21,629 nucleotides of DNA from UBA5499 sp002426275 (GTDB lineage: Bacteria; Bacillota; DTU084): assembly GCA_937888735.1 (NCBI GenBank), contig CALASN010000154.1:1-21629 (forward strand), read 5' to 3'. Shown piece after piece: positions 1 through 7,386 of the stretch. Position numbers and translations under genes: made by a program. Under the pieces are notes generated by a model. It worked only from the letters and a program-made list of their open reading frames with translations. It had not been told where the DNA came from and did no database searches. Within the stretch, counting starts at the first letter, position 1. Each line of letters starts with the position of its first letter.

Positions 1-1
1 G

Positions 2-85
2 CTGGGAGCAGAACTAATTCCTCCCAACGAAGTAATCCTGCGCCCAGACTTAGTCTTACTCTTTTTTCAAGCTAACCTCTCTTAA
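2..85 (+). CDS. Possible C-terminal end of a gene entering from the left (uncertain)
   Basis: An open frame runs from the window edge to a TAA at 83-85. It reads as plausible protein (…LIPPNEVILRPDLVLLFF…), but it is only 27 codons long and has no recognisable domain. Two minus-strand frames are also open here, so this is weak. It would converge with the vanY-like gene, whose stop is at 186. Confidence 0.18.
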   Translation: MGAELIPPNEVILRPDLVLLFFQANLS

Positions 86-87
86 AG

Positions 88-107
88 GTGCGTTTACTCT
101 TACAAAC
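88..107. repeat. Short match to the subterminal ends of the IS30-like element at 19753-20314
   Basis: The 20 bases here (GCGTTTACTCTTACAAAC core) resemble the subterminal part of both ends of the IS30-like element (19788-19805, and the reverse complement of about 20262-20282). The outer 22-bp terminal repeat is not found beside it. It may be a relic of another insertion or chance. The rest of 86-185 shows no gene and no clear terminator. Confidence 0.2.
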
Positions 108-185
108 GTGCATTTACTTCTTCAAGTCGGCCCCAAAACCTCCCAAAATCGCAGTCGGACTGTGAAAGCTGAGTTGAAAAACTTA

Positions 186-1160
186 TTATTGTCTTATGCT
201 GTTGTATACAGCCCATGCATCAGTGACATTGTATTGTTCGGATTTATGATTTCCCTTGGCGCCGGCTGTAATCAGAATATATTCCTGCTTACCCACTTTG
301 GCGAGACTCGCGAGACATAGACCGGCCTCATCGGTATACCCAGTTTTCCCTCCTAAAAATTCCCCACCAGTGATGTTTTGATTGTTGAGTTCTTCAAACA
401 TGGTATTGTAAAAGGTTATCCCTCTAAGATGTTTATTAGTAGGTTGTGTGGAATGACGGGATGAAGTAAAAATCTCCCGGAAAGTATCGTTTTGCAAAGC
501 ATAGCTTAGTAGGATAGTCAAATCTTTGACTGTTGTGTAGTGGTTTACATCGTGAAGTCCGGTCGCATTTGCGAAATGGGTATTTCCCATGCCAAGAGCT
601 GCCGCCTTTTGATTCATTATTTTTACAAAATTCTGCTCTGAGCCCGCAATCTGATCCGCAAGTCCAATACAGCACTCCGCGCCGCTCGGCAGCATTACTC
701 CGTATAGCAGATCGATTGACCTGACCTGCTCGCCCGGCTGGAAACCTGCCAGTGATGCATCTGTCTTGTATAACCCCCGAAACGTAGAATTGCTAAGTTT
801 GATTTCTTCCTTCAGATCAGGTAATTCTTCTATCGCAACAATGGCTGTCATCATCTTAGTCAAAGAAGCAGGATAGATTTTTTCTTCGCTATTTTTTTGC
901 ATCAGGATGGCATGATCTTTTAACCGGATCAGAATCGCATTAGGACTCTTCAGCTTATCGGGAGATATGGAAACAAAGGGAACTGGTTCTATCTTTGAAG
1001 GAGGAACCGGTGTTGTTCTATCGTCAACGTATTTCTCAAATAAATGCTGGGCGACAGGAGTAATGATGTATTTACATACAACGACAGCTATGACGACCAT
1101 CAGCAGGAATGACAGTACTATCCGCATTTTTGACTTTTTCTTTTTTGCTTTTCGCACCAT
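186..1160 (-). CDS. S11-family D-alanyl-D-alanine carboxypeptidase (DacA/VanY_D-like)
   Basis: Predicted serine D,D-carboxypeptidase that removes the terminal D-Ala from peptidoglycan stem peptides outside the membrane. I chose the ATG at 1160 (MVRKAKKKK…, 324 aa) because AAGGAG lies 10 nt upstream; an upstream ATG at 1193 has no RBS. The N-terminus is a Lys-rich stretch followed by one membrane segment (about residues 13-30). Active-site motifs are S99-L-T-K102 (SxxK), S159-G-A (second motif, usually SGN) and K272-T-G (KTG). The third residue of the second motif is Ala instead of Asn, which deserves attention. It is the last gene of a vanR-vanS-carboxypeptidase unit, 92 nt after vanS. VanD-type glycopeptide clusters carry an S11 enzyme in this role, while VanA-type VanY belongs to M15. 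An ordinary DacA under VanRS control is the main alternative. Confidence 0.85.
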   Translation of the reverse strand: MVRKAKKKKSKMRIVLSFLLMVVIAVVVCKYIITPVAQHLFEKYVDDRTTPVPPSKIEPVPFVSISPDKLKSPNAILIRLKDHAILMQKNSEEKIYPASLTKMMTAIVAIEELPDLKEEIKLSNSTFRGLYKTDASLAGFQPGEQVRSIDLLYGVMLPSGAECCIGLADQIAGSEQNFVKIMNQKAAALGMGNTHFANATGLHDVNHYTTVKDLTILLSYALQNDTFREIFTSSRHSTQPTNKHLRGITFYNTMFEELNNQNITGGEFLGGKTGYTDEAGLCLASLAKVGKQEYILITAGAKGNHKSEQYNVTDAWAVYNSIRQ

Positions 1161-1220
1161 AATAGAACAGCTCCTTATTCTGTGCGGTATCATTTAACCA
1201 CAGAACAAAGAGCTATGTTG

Positions 1221-1241
1221 GAATTTCATATTATGAAATTC
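1221..1241. promoter_or_regulatory. Perfect palindrome between vanS and the carboxypeptidase gene; candidate VanR operator
   Basis: GAATTTCAT and ATGAAATTC form perfect 9-bp arms around 3 bases. There is no T-tract, so it is not an ordinary terminator. Each half contains TATGAAATT, which fits the 3' part of the VanR box as I remember it (TCGTANGAAANT), though the first three bases do not fit. It lies 61 nt upstream of the carboxypeptidase start, where a VanR-activated promoter would be expected. Confidence 0.4.
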
Positions 1242-1252
1242 TTAAGATTTTC

Positions 1253-2392
1253 TTATAACGGGAGCTTTACTGTAAATGTAGTATTTTCCTGGTTGCTTTC
1301 CACAGAGATCGTTCCATCGTGAGCCGTGACAATTTCTTGTGCGATTGCCAAGCCAAGCCCTGCTCCACCGGTGCTTGAGGACCGTGCCGTATCTAACCGG
1401 TAAAATTTTTCAAAAATGCTATTGAGCTTTCCCTGCGGGATTGGATTTCCCTGATTAGTAAAAGTTATAACAACATTTTTGTCCTGCTGTTTAGCAGAAA
1501 TGTCAATGACGCTGTTTTCATAGCTATAGGCTATCGCATTTTTCAAAATGTTATTGAACACACGAGCCAGTTTGTCTACATCTCCCCACAAAATGAAGCC
1601 GTCAGGCACATTGACGGACACCTGTTGTCCCTGTGGAGTCAGCATTGGATAGAATTCATCCGCCATCTGCTGGAGCATAAACAGTAAATTAATTTTTTCT
1701 TTATTCAAAACAATAGTTTGAAGATTAAATCTTGTGATCTCAAAAAACTCATTTATCAGCTGCTCTAACCGATAAGCTTTTTCCAAGGTAATACCAACAT
1801 ATTTTGCCTTTTGTTTAGGAGGCATGTCAGGAGCTTCATCGAGAAGACTTAAGTATCCTATAACGGAGGTAAGCGGTGTCTTTATATCATGCGCCAAGTA
1901 AACTACCAAATCATTTTTGCGCTGTTCGGCATCAAGAGCAGCTTTCTTTTGTTTTTCTAAGTAGTTTTTTATCTGATTTAGCTTATTTTCCATAAAATCC
2001 AATTCTGGCGATAATGCGATTTCCGCATCGGATTCCTCAGTAAGATTATTCATTCCAGCGCTGATTTCATCAAAATATTTTGTGAACCAAGAAACAAAAA
2101 AACGAAAAAGAATAACTAAAAATATTAGGATTACAACAAAAAGGAGCATGTCCATATTGTTGCGAATCACCAGCTGATAGATTGTCTGTGCGTCCGAATT
2201 GTTAAAATAAAAAGCGTTAACTAAAAAGCTAACGATCCGATCTCCGATCTGTCCACGCAGGATATAGCGCAATAGATAAACAGTCACAGCGGCGGCGACT
2301 GTAATCAGAAGCATTTGAAAAAACACTTTCCTTTTTAATTTTGTATAATCATTCCTTCTTTTATCGCTCTTACTTTTCAATTTTATAGCCAA
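1253..2392 (-). CDS. vanS: VanS-type sensor histidine kinase
   Basis: Membrane histidine kinase closely resembling VanS of VanA-type clusters. The stretches YLAHDIKTPLTS, SLLDEAPDMP and KAYRLEQLI are familiar from that protein. I place the start at the TTG at 2392, giving 379 aa beginning LAIKLKSK…, which lines up with the VanS N-terminus and overlaps the vanR stop by 23 nt. The ATG at 2437 would add 15 residues and has no RBS. Order of parts: membrane segments at about 23-41 and 82-101 with a short outside loop, HAMP-like linker, phospho-acceptor H168, N-box (FNNILKNA), and G-box (GGAGLGLAIA) near the C-terminus. It should phosphorylate the adjacent VanR in response to cell-wall damage or a glycopeptide. 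What it senses here is unknown. Confidence 0.93.
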   Translation of the reverse strand: MAIKLKSKSDKRRNDYTKLKRKVFFQMLLITVAAAVTVYLLRYILRGQIGDRIVSFLVNAFYFNNSDAQTIYQLVIRNNMDMLLFVVILIFLVILFRFFVSWFTKYFDEISAGMNNLTEESDAEIALSPELDFMENKLNQIKNYLEKQKKAALDAEQRKNDLVVYLAHDIKTPLTSVIGYLSLLDEAPDMPPKQKAKYVGITLEKAYRLEQLINEFFEITRFNLQTIVLNKEKINLLFMLQQMADEFYPMLTPQGQQVSVNVPDGFILWGDVDKLARVFNNILKNAIAYSYENSVIDISAKQQDKNVVITFTNQGNPIPQGKLNSIFEKFYRLDTARSSSTGGAGLGLAIAQEIVTAHDGTISVESNQENTTFTVKLPL

Positions 2393-3068
2393 CCCCCCAT
2401 ACCGTTTTGATATATTGGGGATGCTCCGCGCTATCATGCATTTTTTCCCTTAAATGCCTGATATGAACCATTACAGTATTATTGCTATTGATGAAATATT
2501 TGTCTCCCCATACCTCGTGGAACAATTCTTCAGAGCTGACCACCCGTCCGCGATTAGAACAAAGGACCCAAAGAATTGAAAACTCCGTAGGAGTCAGGAG
2601 AAGCTGCTTTCCGGTCAATGTGCATTTGTGAGCGTCCTTGTCTAGTACTAAACCTGAGATTTCAATAATGTTTTCGTCCCGAACCAGTTCAGAATTGTTA
2701 TATTTCGTAAATCTTCGTAACTGTGCTTTTACCCGAGCAACCATTTCAAGCGGTCGAAAAGGCTTTGTAATATAATCATCCGCTCCTAATGTAAGCCCTG
2801 TAATTTTATCAACTTCTTCGTCCTTAGCCGTTAACATAATCACAGGAAAGTTGTACTTTTCTCTAATTCGCTGACAAATTGAAAAGCCTGTTACATCGGG
2901 GAGCATTAGATCCAATATTGCTAAATCTATACTTTGGTTTTCAACACACTGTAAAGCATCCCGCCCATTATAGAACTTGAATACATCATAATTTTCGTTT
3001 TTCAAATATACCTCAATCAAATCCGCAATGGACTGTTCATCATCTACCACTAAAATATTTGCTGTCAT
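2370..3068 (-). CDS. vanR: VanR-type OmpR-family response regulator
   Basis: Two-domain transcription factor: receiver (acidic pocket DD at 9-10, phospho-acceptor D53 in LAILDLMLPD, conserved T/K switch residues in MLTAKDE and TKPFRP) and an OmpR/PhoB winged helix ending in VWGVGYKIEK. Length is 232 aa against 231 for the enterococcal VanR, and D53 has the same number. The start at 3068 (MTANILVVDDE) follows GGAGG about 12 nt upstream. The ATG at 3110 would add 14 residues not expected in the family. First gene of the vanRS-carboxypeptidase unit. No good -35 box is visible upstream, as expected for an activator-dependent promoter. Confidence 0.94.
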   Translation of the reverse strand: MTANILVVDDEQSIADLIEVYLKNENYDVFKFYNGRDALQCVENQSIDLAILDLMLPDVTGFSICQRIREKYNFPVIMLTAKDEEVDKITGLTLGADDYITKPFRPLEMVARVKAQLRRFTKYNNSELVRDENIIEISGLVLDKDAHKCTLTGKQLLLTPTEFSILWVLCSNRGRVVSSEELFHEVWGDKYFINSNNTVMVHIRHLREKMHDSAEHPQYIKTVWGVGYKIEK

Positions 3069-3560
3069 AGTCTGCTCAACTCCTCCATTCACAAAAACCA
3101 ATAATATCATATCAAGGGAATCGAAAACGATTTTGTAGGTTTAATCTTATATATCATGGCCTGATATATAATTAAGAATATTCAACTTACCACTCGCATT
3201 TTTATCGGAAGCATTCATCTTCGATGCCTTGCGAGCACCTTTCGATACTACGAATGGAGGTTCGTCCCCACTTTAGAGTTAGGATATAGGTTTCTGCGGT
3301 GGAATCACTGACATAGTTAATCTCGACTCTAGTATAGATGTTTCCGATTATTAGGAGAATTCATTTTAAACTGAAGCGTTTATGTCCCCTCTGACGTATT
3401 TCTCTTCCTCACCTAAATTCCAGATTACACGTTCCCCTACCACCATCTTGAGCCACAATTTCTTCCACTTTTACACCATTTCAGTTAACGTTAAAGCAGA
3501 AGCTAGCCTTTTCTATGGATACATTATTATCCATCGGCCTCATTGGGCTTATGGGAAAAC
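3069..3560. other. Non-coding gap upstream of vanR; nothing firmly identified apart from a palindrome
   Basis: About 490 bases with no gene I can defend. Besides the palindrome at 3148-3170, the minus strand has an open stretch of about 50 codons ending near 3220 (…YILTLKWGRTS…) without start or RBS, and a second short one (MVVGERVIWNLGEEE…) around 3450-3370. They may be decayed coding DNA, but I recognise no family. Confidence 0.35.
3148..3170. promoter_or_regulatory. Perfect inverted repeat upstream of vanR
   Basis: TATATATCA and TGATATATA are perfect 9-bp arms around TGGCC, 80 bp upstream of the vanR start. There is no T-tract and no gene end next to it, so an operator is more likely than a terminator. 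The AT-rich arms make chance more likely than for a mixed sequence. Confidence 0.35.
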
Positions 3561-3582
3561 GAGGCTGCCCGAGGGCAGCCTC
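3561..3582 (-). terminator. Rho-independent terminator of the GH106 gene
   Basis: GAGGCTGCCC and GGGCAGCCTC pair perfectly over 10 bp with a 2-base loop, 12 nt after the stop of the glycosidase gene. On the minus strand the stem is followed by GTTTTCCC. Confidence 0.8.
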
Positions 3583-3593
3583 AATGCCTCAAA

Positions 3594-6545
3594 TCAGCCT
3601 TCCACCCGCCAAAGCATGGCTTTGCCAATGCCGAAGGGACGGAGCGTGTATTTCTCCGTGTACCGCGAAAAATCCACAAAACTTCCCGGTCCAACGTCCT
3701 CGTCTTCATCTATGCCTTGAATCCAGCCGGGGCCCATCAGATTGAACAAATTTGTGGCTGCGATTACCTCCAGCTTATTTTCTCCTTCCCGGAGGAAATC
3801 TGTGATCTCCACCGCGTAAGGGGCCCAGCGAAGGGTAGTCAGCTTCTTTCCGTTGAGATAAACCTCCACATCCGCGGCGGCCACGTGTCCCAGCTCCAAA
3901 ACCATCCTCTTTTGGGGATGAGCGGTGAAACTCGTCTGGTACTTGACTTTGCCCGCATAAAAAGGGAACCCGGATGAAGTGAGATCTTCGGCCGCAAGGG
4001 AAGTCTTCCCTCCCCTGAGGGTGAAATAGCGGTTGTCAAAGTTGAAGACCGTGAAATCTCCCACTAAGTAAACTGTCTCTACCTCTGTGGGACGATGATT
4101 GAGAAAATCATCCACCCTGATGTGCTGCCCGGGTCCTGAAATGTTGTTTACCTTTCTCCCTTCCAGCACCAAAGTATGCCGCCCCTTGGCGATAGTCCCC
4201 AGAGGTACTTTGGTAAAGTTGGGATCTTTCCAGCTGACTTGGGAATCGAAAGCTCCCTGCTGCCCGCGGGACTTCAGAGGCTTCACTTCCCGGCCGTCGC
4301 AGAGGATGCGCTCTAAGTTCTCCGCCACCTCAACCACAGCCAAGAGGCTGGCAATTGTTTCTTCAACCTCAAAGGAATACTCCGCTCTGAAAGGCGTACC
4401 GTCCGGCGCTGGATAAAAATGCTGATGCCACGCCTTGGCAACGGGCTCATCTGTAAGAACTCTTTTGCCTGCTAGATCTAGAGTCACTTTATTGAGAGGC
4501 AGCACATTCTCCTCCAGCACCTGGGCCCGCCAGTCTGTGAGCGCTTGCTCTTTGGACAGCTGCGCCGGGAAAGAGATCCCGCTTCGGAGATACAAAGGCG
4601 CCTCAGGTAAAGTCTGTAGTTCTTTGGCTGTGTGCAAGAGAATGCTGCCTGCGGGAGCAAACGTCAGCTCAAGTTTACCGTCCTTTTGCGGGGCCAAATA
4701 TTCCTCGCCTGTGTTCAAGTCGATGATCGACAGCTGCCGATCATCTCCAGGCAGGACGATGCTGACCGGAATCTCCCTTTTCTCGCTGGTGTTGGTAAGG
4801 AAGAACAGCGCTCCGGACTCAAGCTCCCTTTGGTGGCAGAAGACAGCAGCCGCATTAGCGCCTGTTATTTTATCCGTGATCTTAATCCTGTGGCTGTAGA
4901 CGCCATCTAAATGCTCAACCAGCTGACAGACAGTGTCGAAAATCTGGCCCGGCAGTTCAACAGCATCAGGCTTGCCGTCAATCCGCTGCGGTTTTTGTTG
5001 CAGAAAGATCAGCCTGCCTCCTGCCTGAGCGAAAGCTCGCAGCAGCTTCACCGTATTTTCGCGCAGCATAACGGCCGGCGGGACAACCACAGTGCCATAC
5101 TCGAAGCTGCCCACTGCCAGCTTGGTTCCCTCCAGGCGCGCATGCTCCTCCATGATCATTTCATCGCCGTAGTGATAGTCCAGCTTAGAAGCAATCAAGG
5201 CGCGTGAAAGCTCTTCAAAGGGCACTTCGATGGTCTTCTCCAAAGCTAAGTCCGTACGATCATGCAGCGGTGAATAAATGCTCCAAACGCTGGAGATGGG
5301 ATGAATAACCAGGATATCCAAAGCCCGCTTGCCCTGGCTGATGGCTTTGCTGACCCTGCCCAAATATTCCGCGAACTGGCCTTCCTCTTCCCACCATGGT
5401 TGCTGGTAGAAGAGGTTGGCCGGATAATCGCGTTTCCGCTCGCCCCGCATGGAATACAGGGAAAGATGTTCATTGACGAAATTTATTCCCAACGCTGCCT
5501 GCCAGTCTCCGATCCACTTGCGGTGAAAGAAGCTGTTGTGCTGTCCTGTACAGCCGAAGACTTCGCAGAAAGCGCGCTCTTTCTCCAGTTGGTCTGTTGC
5601 CGAAGTCAGCTGCTTTACTGTCACCAGCTGCTGCAGGTTGCGGCCTAATTTATCGATGCCTGGCCAATCCATGAACTCATACTGAGGCATAGCCGCTCCC
5701 ACCCATTTGGTCTGAGACGAGAGCGTATCTTCAGCCATAAAGTGTCCCGTGAGCTTAAGGTTATGCTTGCGGCACCAGTCATAATATTGACGGCTGAAGC
5801 TGTCTCGAAATAACTTGGTAGCCGCGTCGTAAAAATCGAAGCGGATCTTCTGAAATTCGCCTTCATCGCAAAACAATTCCCACAGGTGAGCCTTAAGATC
5901 GTAGCCCTTAAGTTTTTGAAAATAAGCGGGCAGGTATTCAGACCAGGGGACAGCGGGCACATCATACTGGTTTTCCATCAGATAACAAGGCTCGTCAGTA
6001 AAAATGCCCGGAATCTCCTTACCAAAATGCTCGCCCACTTCTTCCGCATACCTCTCGTGGGTAGTTTGGAAAAAATATTTCACAGCCTCCGGGTTCATTA
6101 AATCCACATAGCTGGCGCCGTTGAACCAGCGATTCCCCAGCGGCGCTATCCGCCTGCAGATGAACTTTCCGGCTTTCTCCAGCAAGATCTCGTCGTCTGC
6201 TGTGATTTGATCTTTGTTCAAAAACACCAAAGCGCGGTTGCGGTAAGCGCGATTCGCTTCCGGCACCTGCCCGCCGGCAAAGCCGGATGGCCATTTATCT
6301 TCATCGTACAGCCAAGCTCCGGTGCCGGTAACTTTGGCTTCCTTGATACAAGTCCGAACCAAATCCATCCATTGGGGCGATAAATATCCGGTTACCAATC
6401 CTACCCTGGCGTGCATAAAGAAGCCGCCCCACCCTTTGTCCGCCATTTCTTCGATTTGTCGAGTCAACTCTGCGCCGTTCAGAGCGTCATTCCAACTCCA
6501 GAAGGGAGCCGGGCGCCATGTGGCTTCGATCTTGCGCCAATCCAC
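3594..6545 (-). CDS. GH106-type glycoside hydrolase (alpha-L-rhamnosidase-like)
   Basis: 983-aa protein. The N-terminus (RPAPFWSWNDALN, GGFFMHARVGL, WLYDEDKWPSGFAGG) is the hallmark of the Glyco_hydro_106 / alpha-L-rhamnosidase-like family. Family motifs continue with FTDEPCYL and GHFMAEDTL, which carry acidic residues that are candidate catalytic or metal-binding positions. A C-terminal galactose-binding-like jelly roll (about residues 860-950: VEVYLNGKKL, ITDFLREGENKLEV) resembles GH2-type sugar-binding domains. No signal peptide is present, so it should act on imported oligosaccharides in the cytoplasm. The start is a GTG with AGGAGG 8-9 nt upstream. It stands alone, with its own promoter at 6657-6685 and a terminator at 3561-3582, and no transporter or other sugar gene is in view. 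The exact substrate cannot be read from the sequence; rhamnosides are the default guess. Confidence 0.82.
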   Translation of the reverse strand: MDWRKIEATWRPAPFWSWNDALNGAELTRQIEEMADKGWGGFFMHARVGLVTGYLSPQWMDLVRTCIKEAKVTGTGAWLYDEDKWPSGFAGGQVPEANRAYRNRALVFLNKDQITADDEILLEKAGKFICRRIAPLGNRWFNGASYVDLMNPEAVKYFFQTTHERYAEEVGEHFGKEIPGIFTDEPCYLMENQYDVPAVPWSEYLPAYFQKLKGYDLKAHLWELFCDEGEFQKIRFDFYDAATKLFRDSFSRQYYDWCRKHNLKLTGHFMAEDTLSSQTKWVGAAMPQYEFMDWPGIDKLGRNLQQLVTVKQLTSATDQLEKERAFCEVFGCTGQHNSFFHRKWIGDWQAALGINFVNEHLSLYSMRGERKRDYPANLFYQQPWWEEEGQFAEYLGRVSKAISQGKRALDILVIHPISSVWSIYSPLHDRTDLALEKTIEVPFEELSRALIASKLDYHYGDEMIMEEHARLEGTKLAVGSFEYGTVVVPPAVMLRENTVKLLRAFAQAGGRLIFLQQKPQRIDGKPDAVELPGQIFDTVCQLVEHLDGVYSHRIKITDKITGANAAAVFCHQRELESGALFFLTNTSEKREIPVSIVLPGDDRQLSIIDLNTGEEYLAPQKDGKLELTFAPAGSILLHTAKELQTLPEAPLYLRSGISFPAQLSKEQALTDWRAQVLEENVLPLNKVTLDLAGKRVLTDEPVAKAWHQHFYPAPDGTPFRAEYSFEVEETIASLLAVVEVAENLERILCDGREVKPLKSRGQQGAFDSQVSWKDPNFTKVPLGTIAKGRHTLVLEGRKVNNISGPGQHIRVDDFLNHRPTEVETVYLVGDFTVFNFDNRYFTLRGGKTSLAAEDLTSSGFPFYAGKVKYQTSFTAHPQKRMVLELGHVAAADVEVYLNGKKLTTLRWAPYAVEITDFLREGENKLEVIAATNLFNLMGPGWIQGIDEDEDVGPGSFVDFSRYTEKYTLRPFGIGKAMLWRVEG

Positions 6546-6656
6546 TCTCTATCTCCTCCTCTTACTGATCCAATATGACAATCGCTAATGTATGCCATCC
6601 TCTGTCTGCGGCAAAAGCAGTCAGCGCGCGTAGTCTGCCGCTTAGCTATATATTTC

Positions 6657-6685
6657 ATTATAATCTACAACCTGTTTTTGCACAA
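6657..6685 (-). promoter_or_regulatory. Sigma-A promoter for the GH106 gene
   Basis: On the minus strand, TTGTGC (6685-6680), a 17-bp spacer, then a perfect TATAAT (6662-6657). Transcription would start near 6650, giving a leader of about 105 nt. Confidence 0.65.
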
Positions 6686-6743
6686 GAAATTCTAGATATT
6701 TCTCCCTGCGAAAATTGGGCGTTCTGACACAGAGAGCATTTTT

Positions 6744-7385
6744 TCACCGCAGGGCGGTCTGACGCCTGCGAAACGATTCCAAGCTGTTCCACACTAAAGC
6801 CTCAACTTGCCCGGGCTCCAGCTTCCCTGTCTCGATCACCGCAAACCTTCCGGGTTCCCTGCGGGAAAGCGCCAGAAAGCCCGCGCGCACCTTGTTGTGG
6901 AAGGCTGCAGCCCGCTCTTCGATGCGATCCATCTGGCCACGGCCACTTCTGGCGCGCGCCAGTCCCTCTTTGGGATCTATGTCAAGGAGGATAGTCAAAT
7001 CAGGGCGCAGACCTCCAGTGGCGAACTCATTGACGGCTTCAAGCGCAGCCATGGGCAGACCCAAACCATATCCTTGATAAGCCAAGCTTGAATCCACAAA
7101 GCGATCGCAGATCACAAATTCTCCTCGCCGCAGTGCGGGTTTAATCTTTTCTTCAACGTGCTGCGCCCTGGCCGCCGCATAAAGAAGCGCCTCTGTGGGA
7201 TTTGCCAAGGGATATTCCTTGCCCAAAAGTATGCTCCGCACGTTTTCGCTCAAGGGAGTGCCGCCAGGCTCGCGAGTCAGCAAAACGCCGCATCCTTCCC
7301 CGGCGAGCCTTTGAGCCAGCAGGCGCGCCTGTGTGCTCTTGCCGCTGCCGTCTGGTCCCTCAAAAGTTATAAATAATGATTTCAC
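6744..7385 (-). CDS. tmk: Thymidylate kinase
   Basis: Phosphorylates dTMP to dTDP for DNA synthesis. 213 aa from a GTG at 7385. The start rests on AAGGAG 7 nt upstream and on the usual N-terminus VKSLFITFEGPDGSGKST, which holds the P-loop (G10-T18). Also present are the DR motif (VICDRFVDSSLAYQG), the family stretch RPDLTILLDIDP and an Arg-rich lid (RARSGRG). The gene begins one base after the stop of the AAA-R3H gene and is the last of the seven-gene run. In B. subtilis and many Clostridia tmk is followed by yaaQ and holB; here a 200-bp gap and the glycosidase follow instead. No convincing terminator is visible after the stop. Confidence 0.95.
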   Translation of the reverse strand: MKSLFITFEGPDGSGKSTQARLLAQRLAGEGCGVLLTREPGGTPLSENVRSILLGKEYPLANPTEALLYAAARAQHVEEKIKPALRRGEFVICDRFVDSSLAYQGYGLGLPMAALEAVNEFATGGLRPDLTILLDIDPKEGLARARSGRGQMDRIEERAAAFHNKVRAGFLALSRREPGRFAVIETGKLEPGQVEALVWNSLESFRRRQTALR

Positions 7386-7386
7386 G

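Noticed and set aside
3382..3977. Plus-strand open frames over the GH106 terminator and gene end
   Set aside because: They lie antisense to a well-supported gene and its terminator and show no family features or RBS.
6684..6704. AGAAAT…ATTTCT inverted repeat near the GH106 promoter as an operator
   Set aside because: The arms are only 6 bp, AT-rich and separated by 7 bases; chance is too likely.
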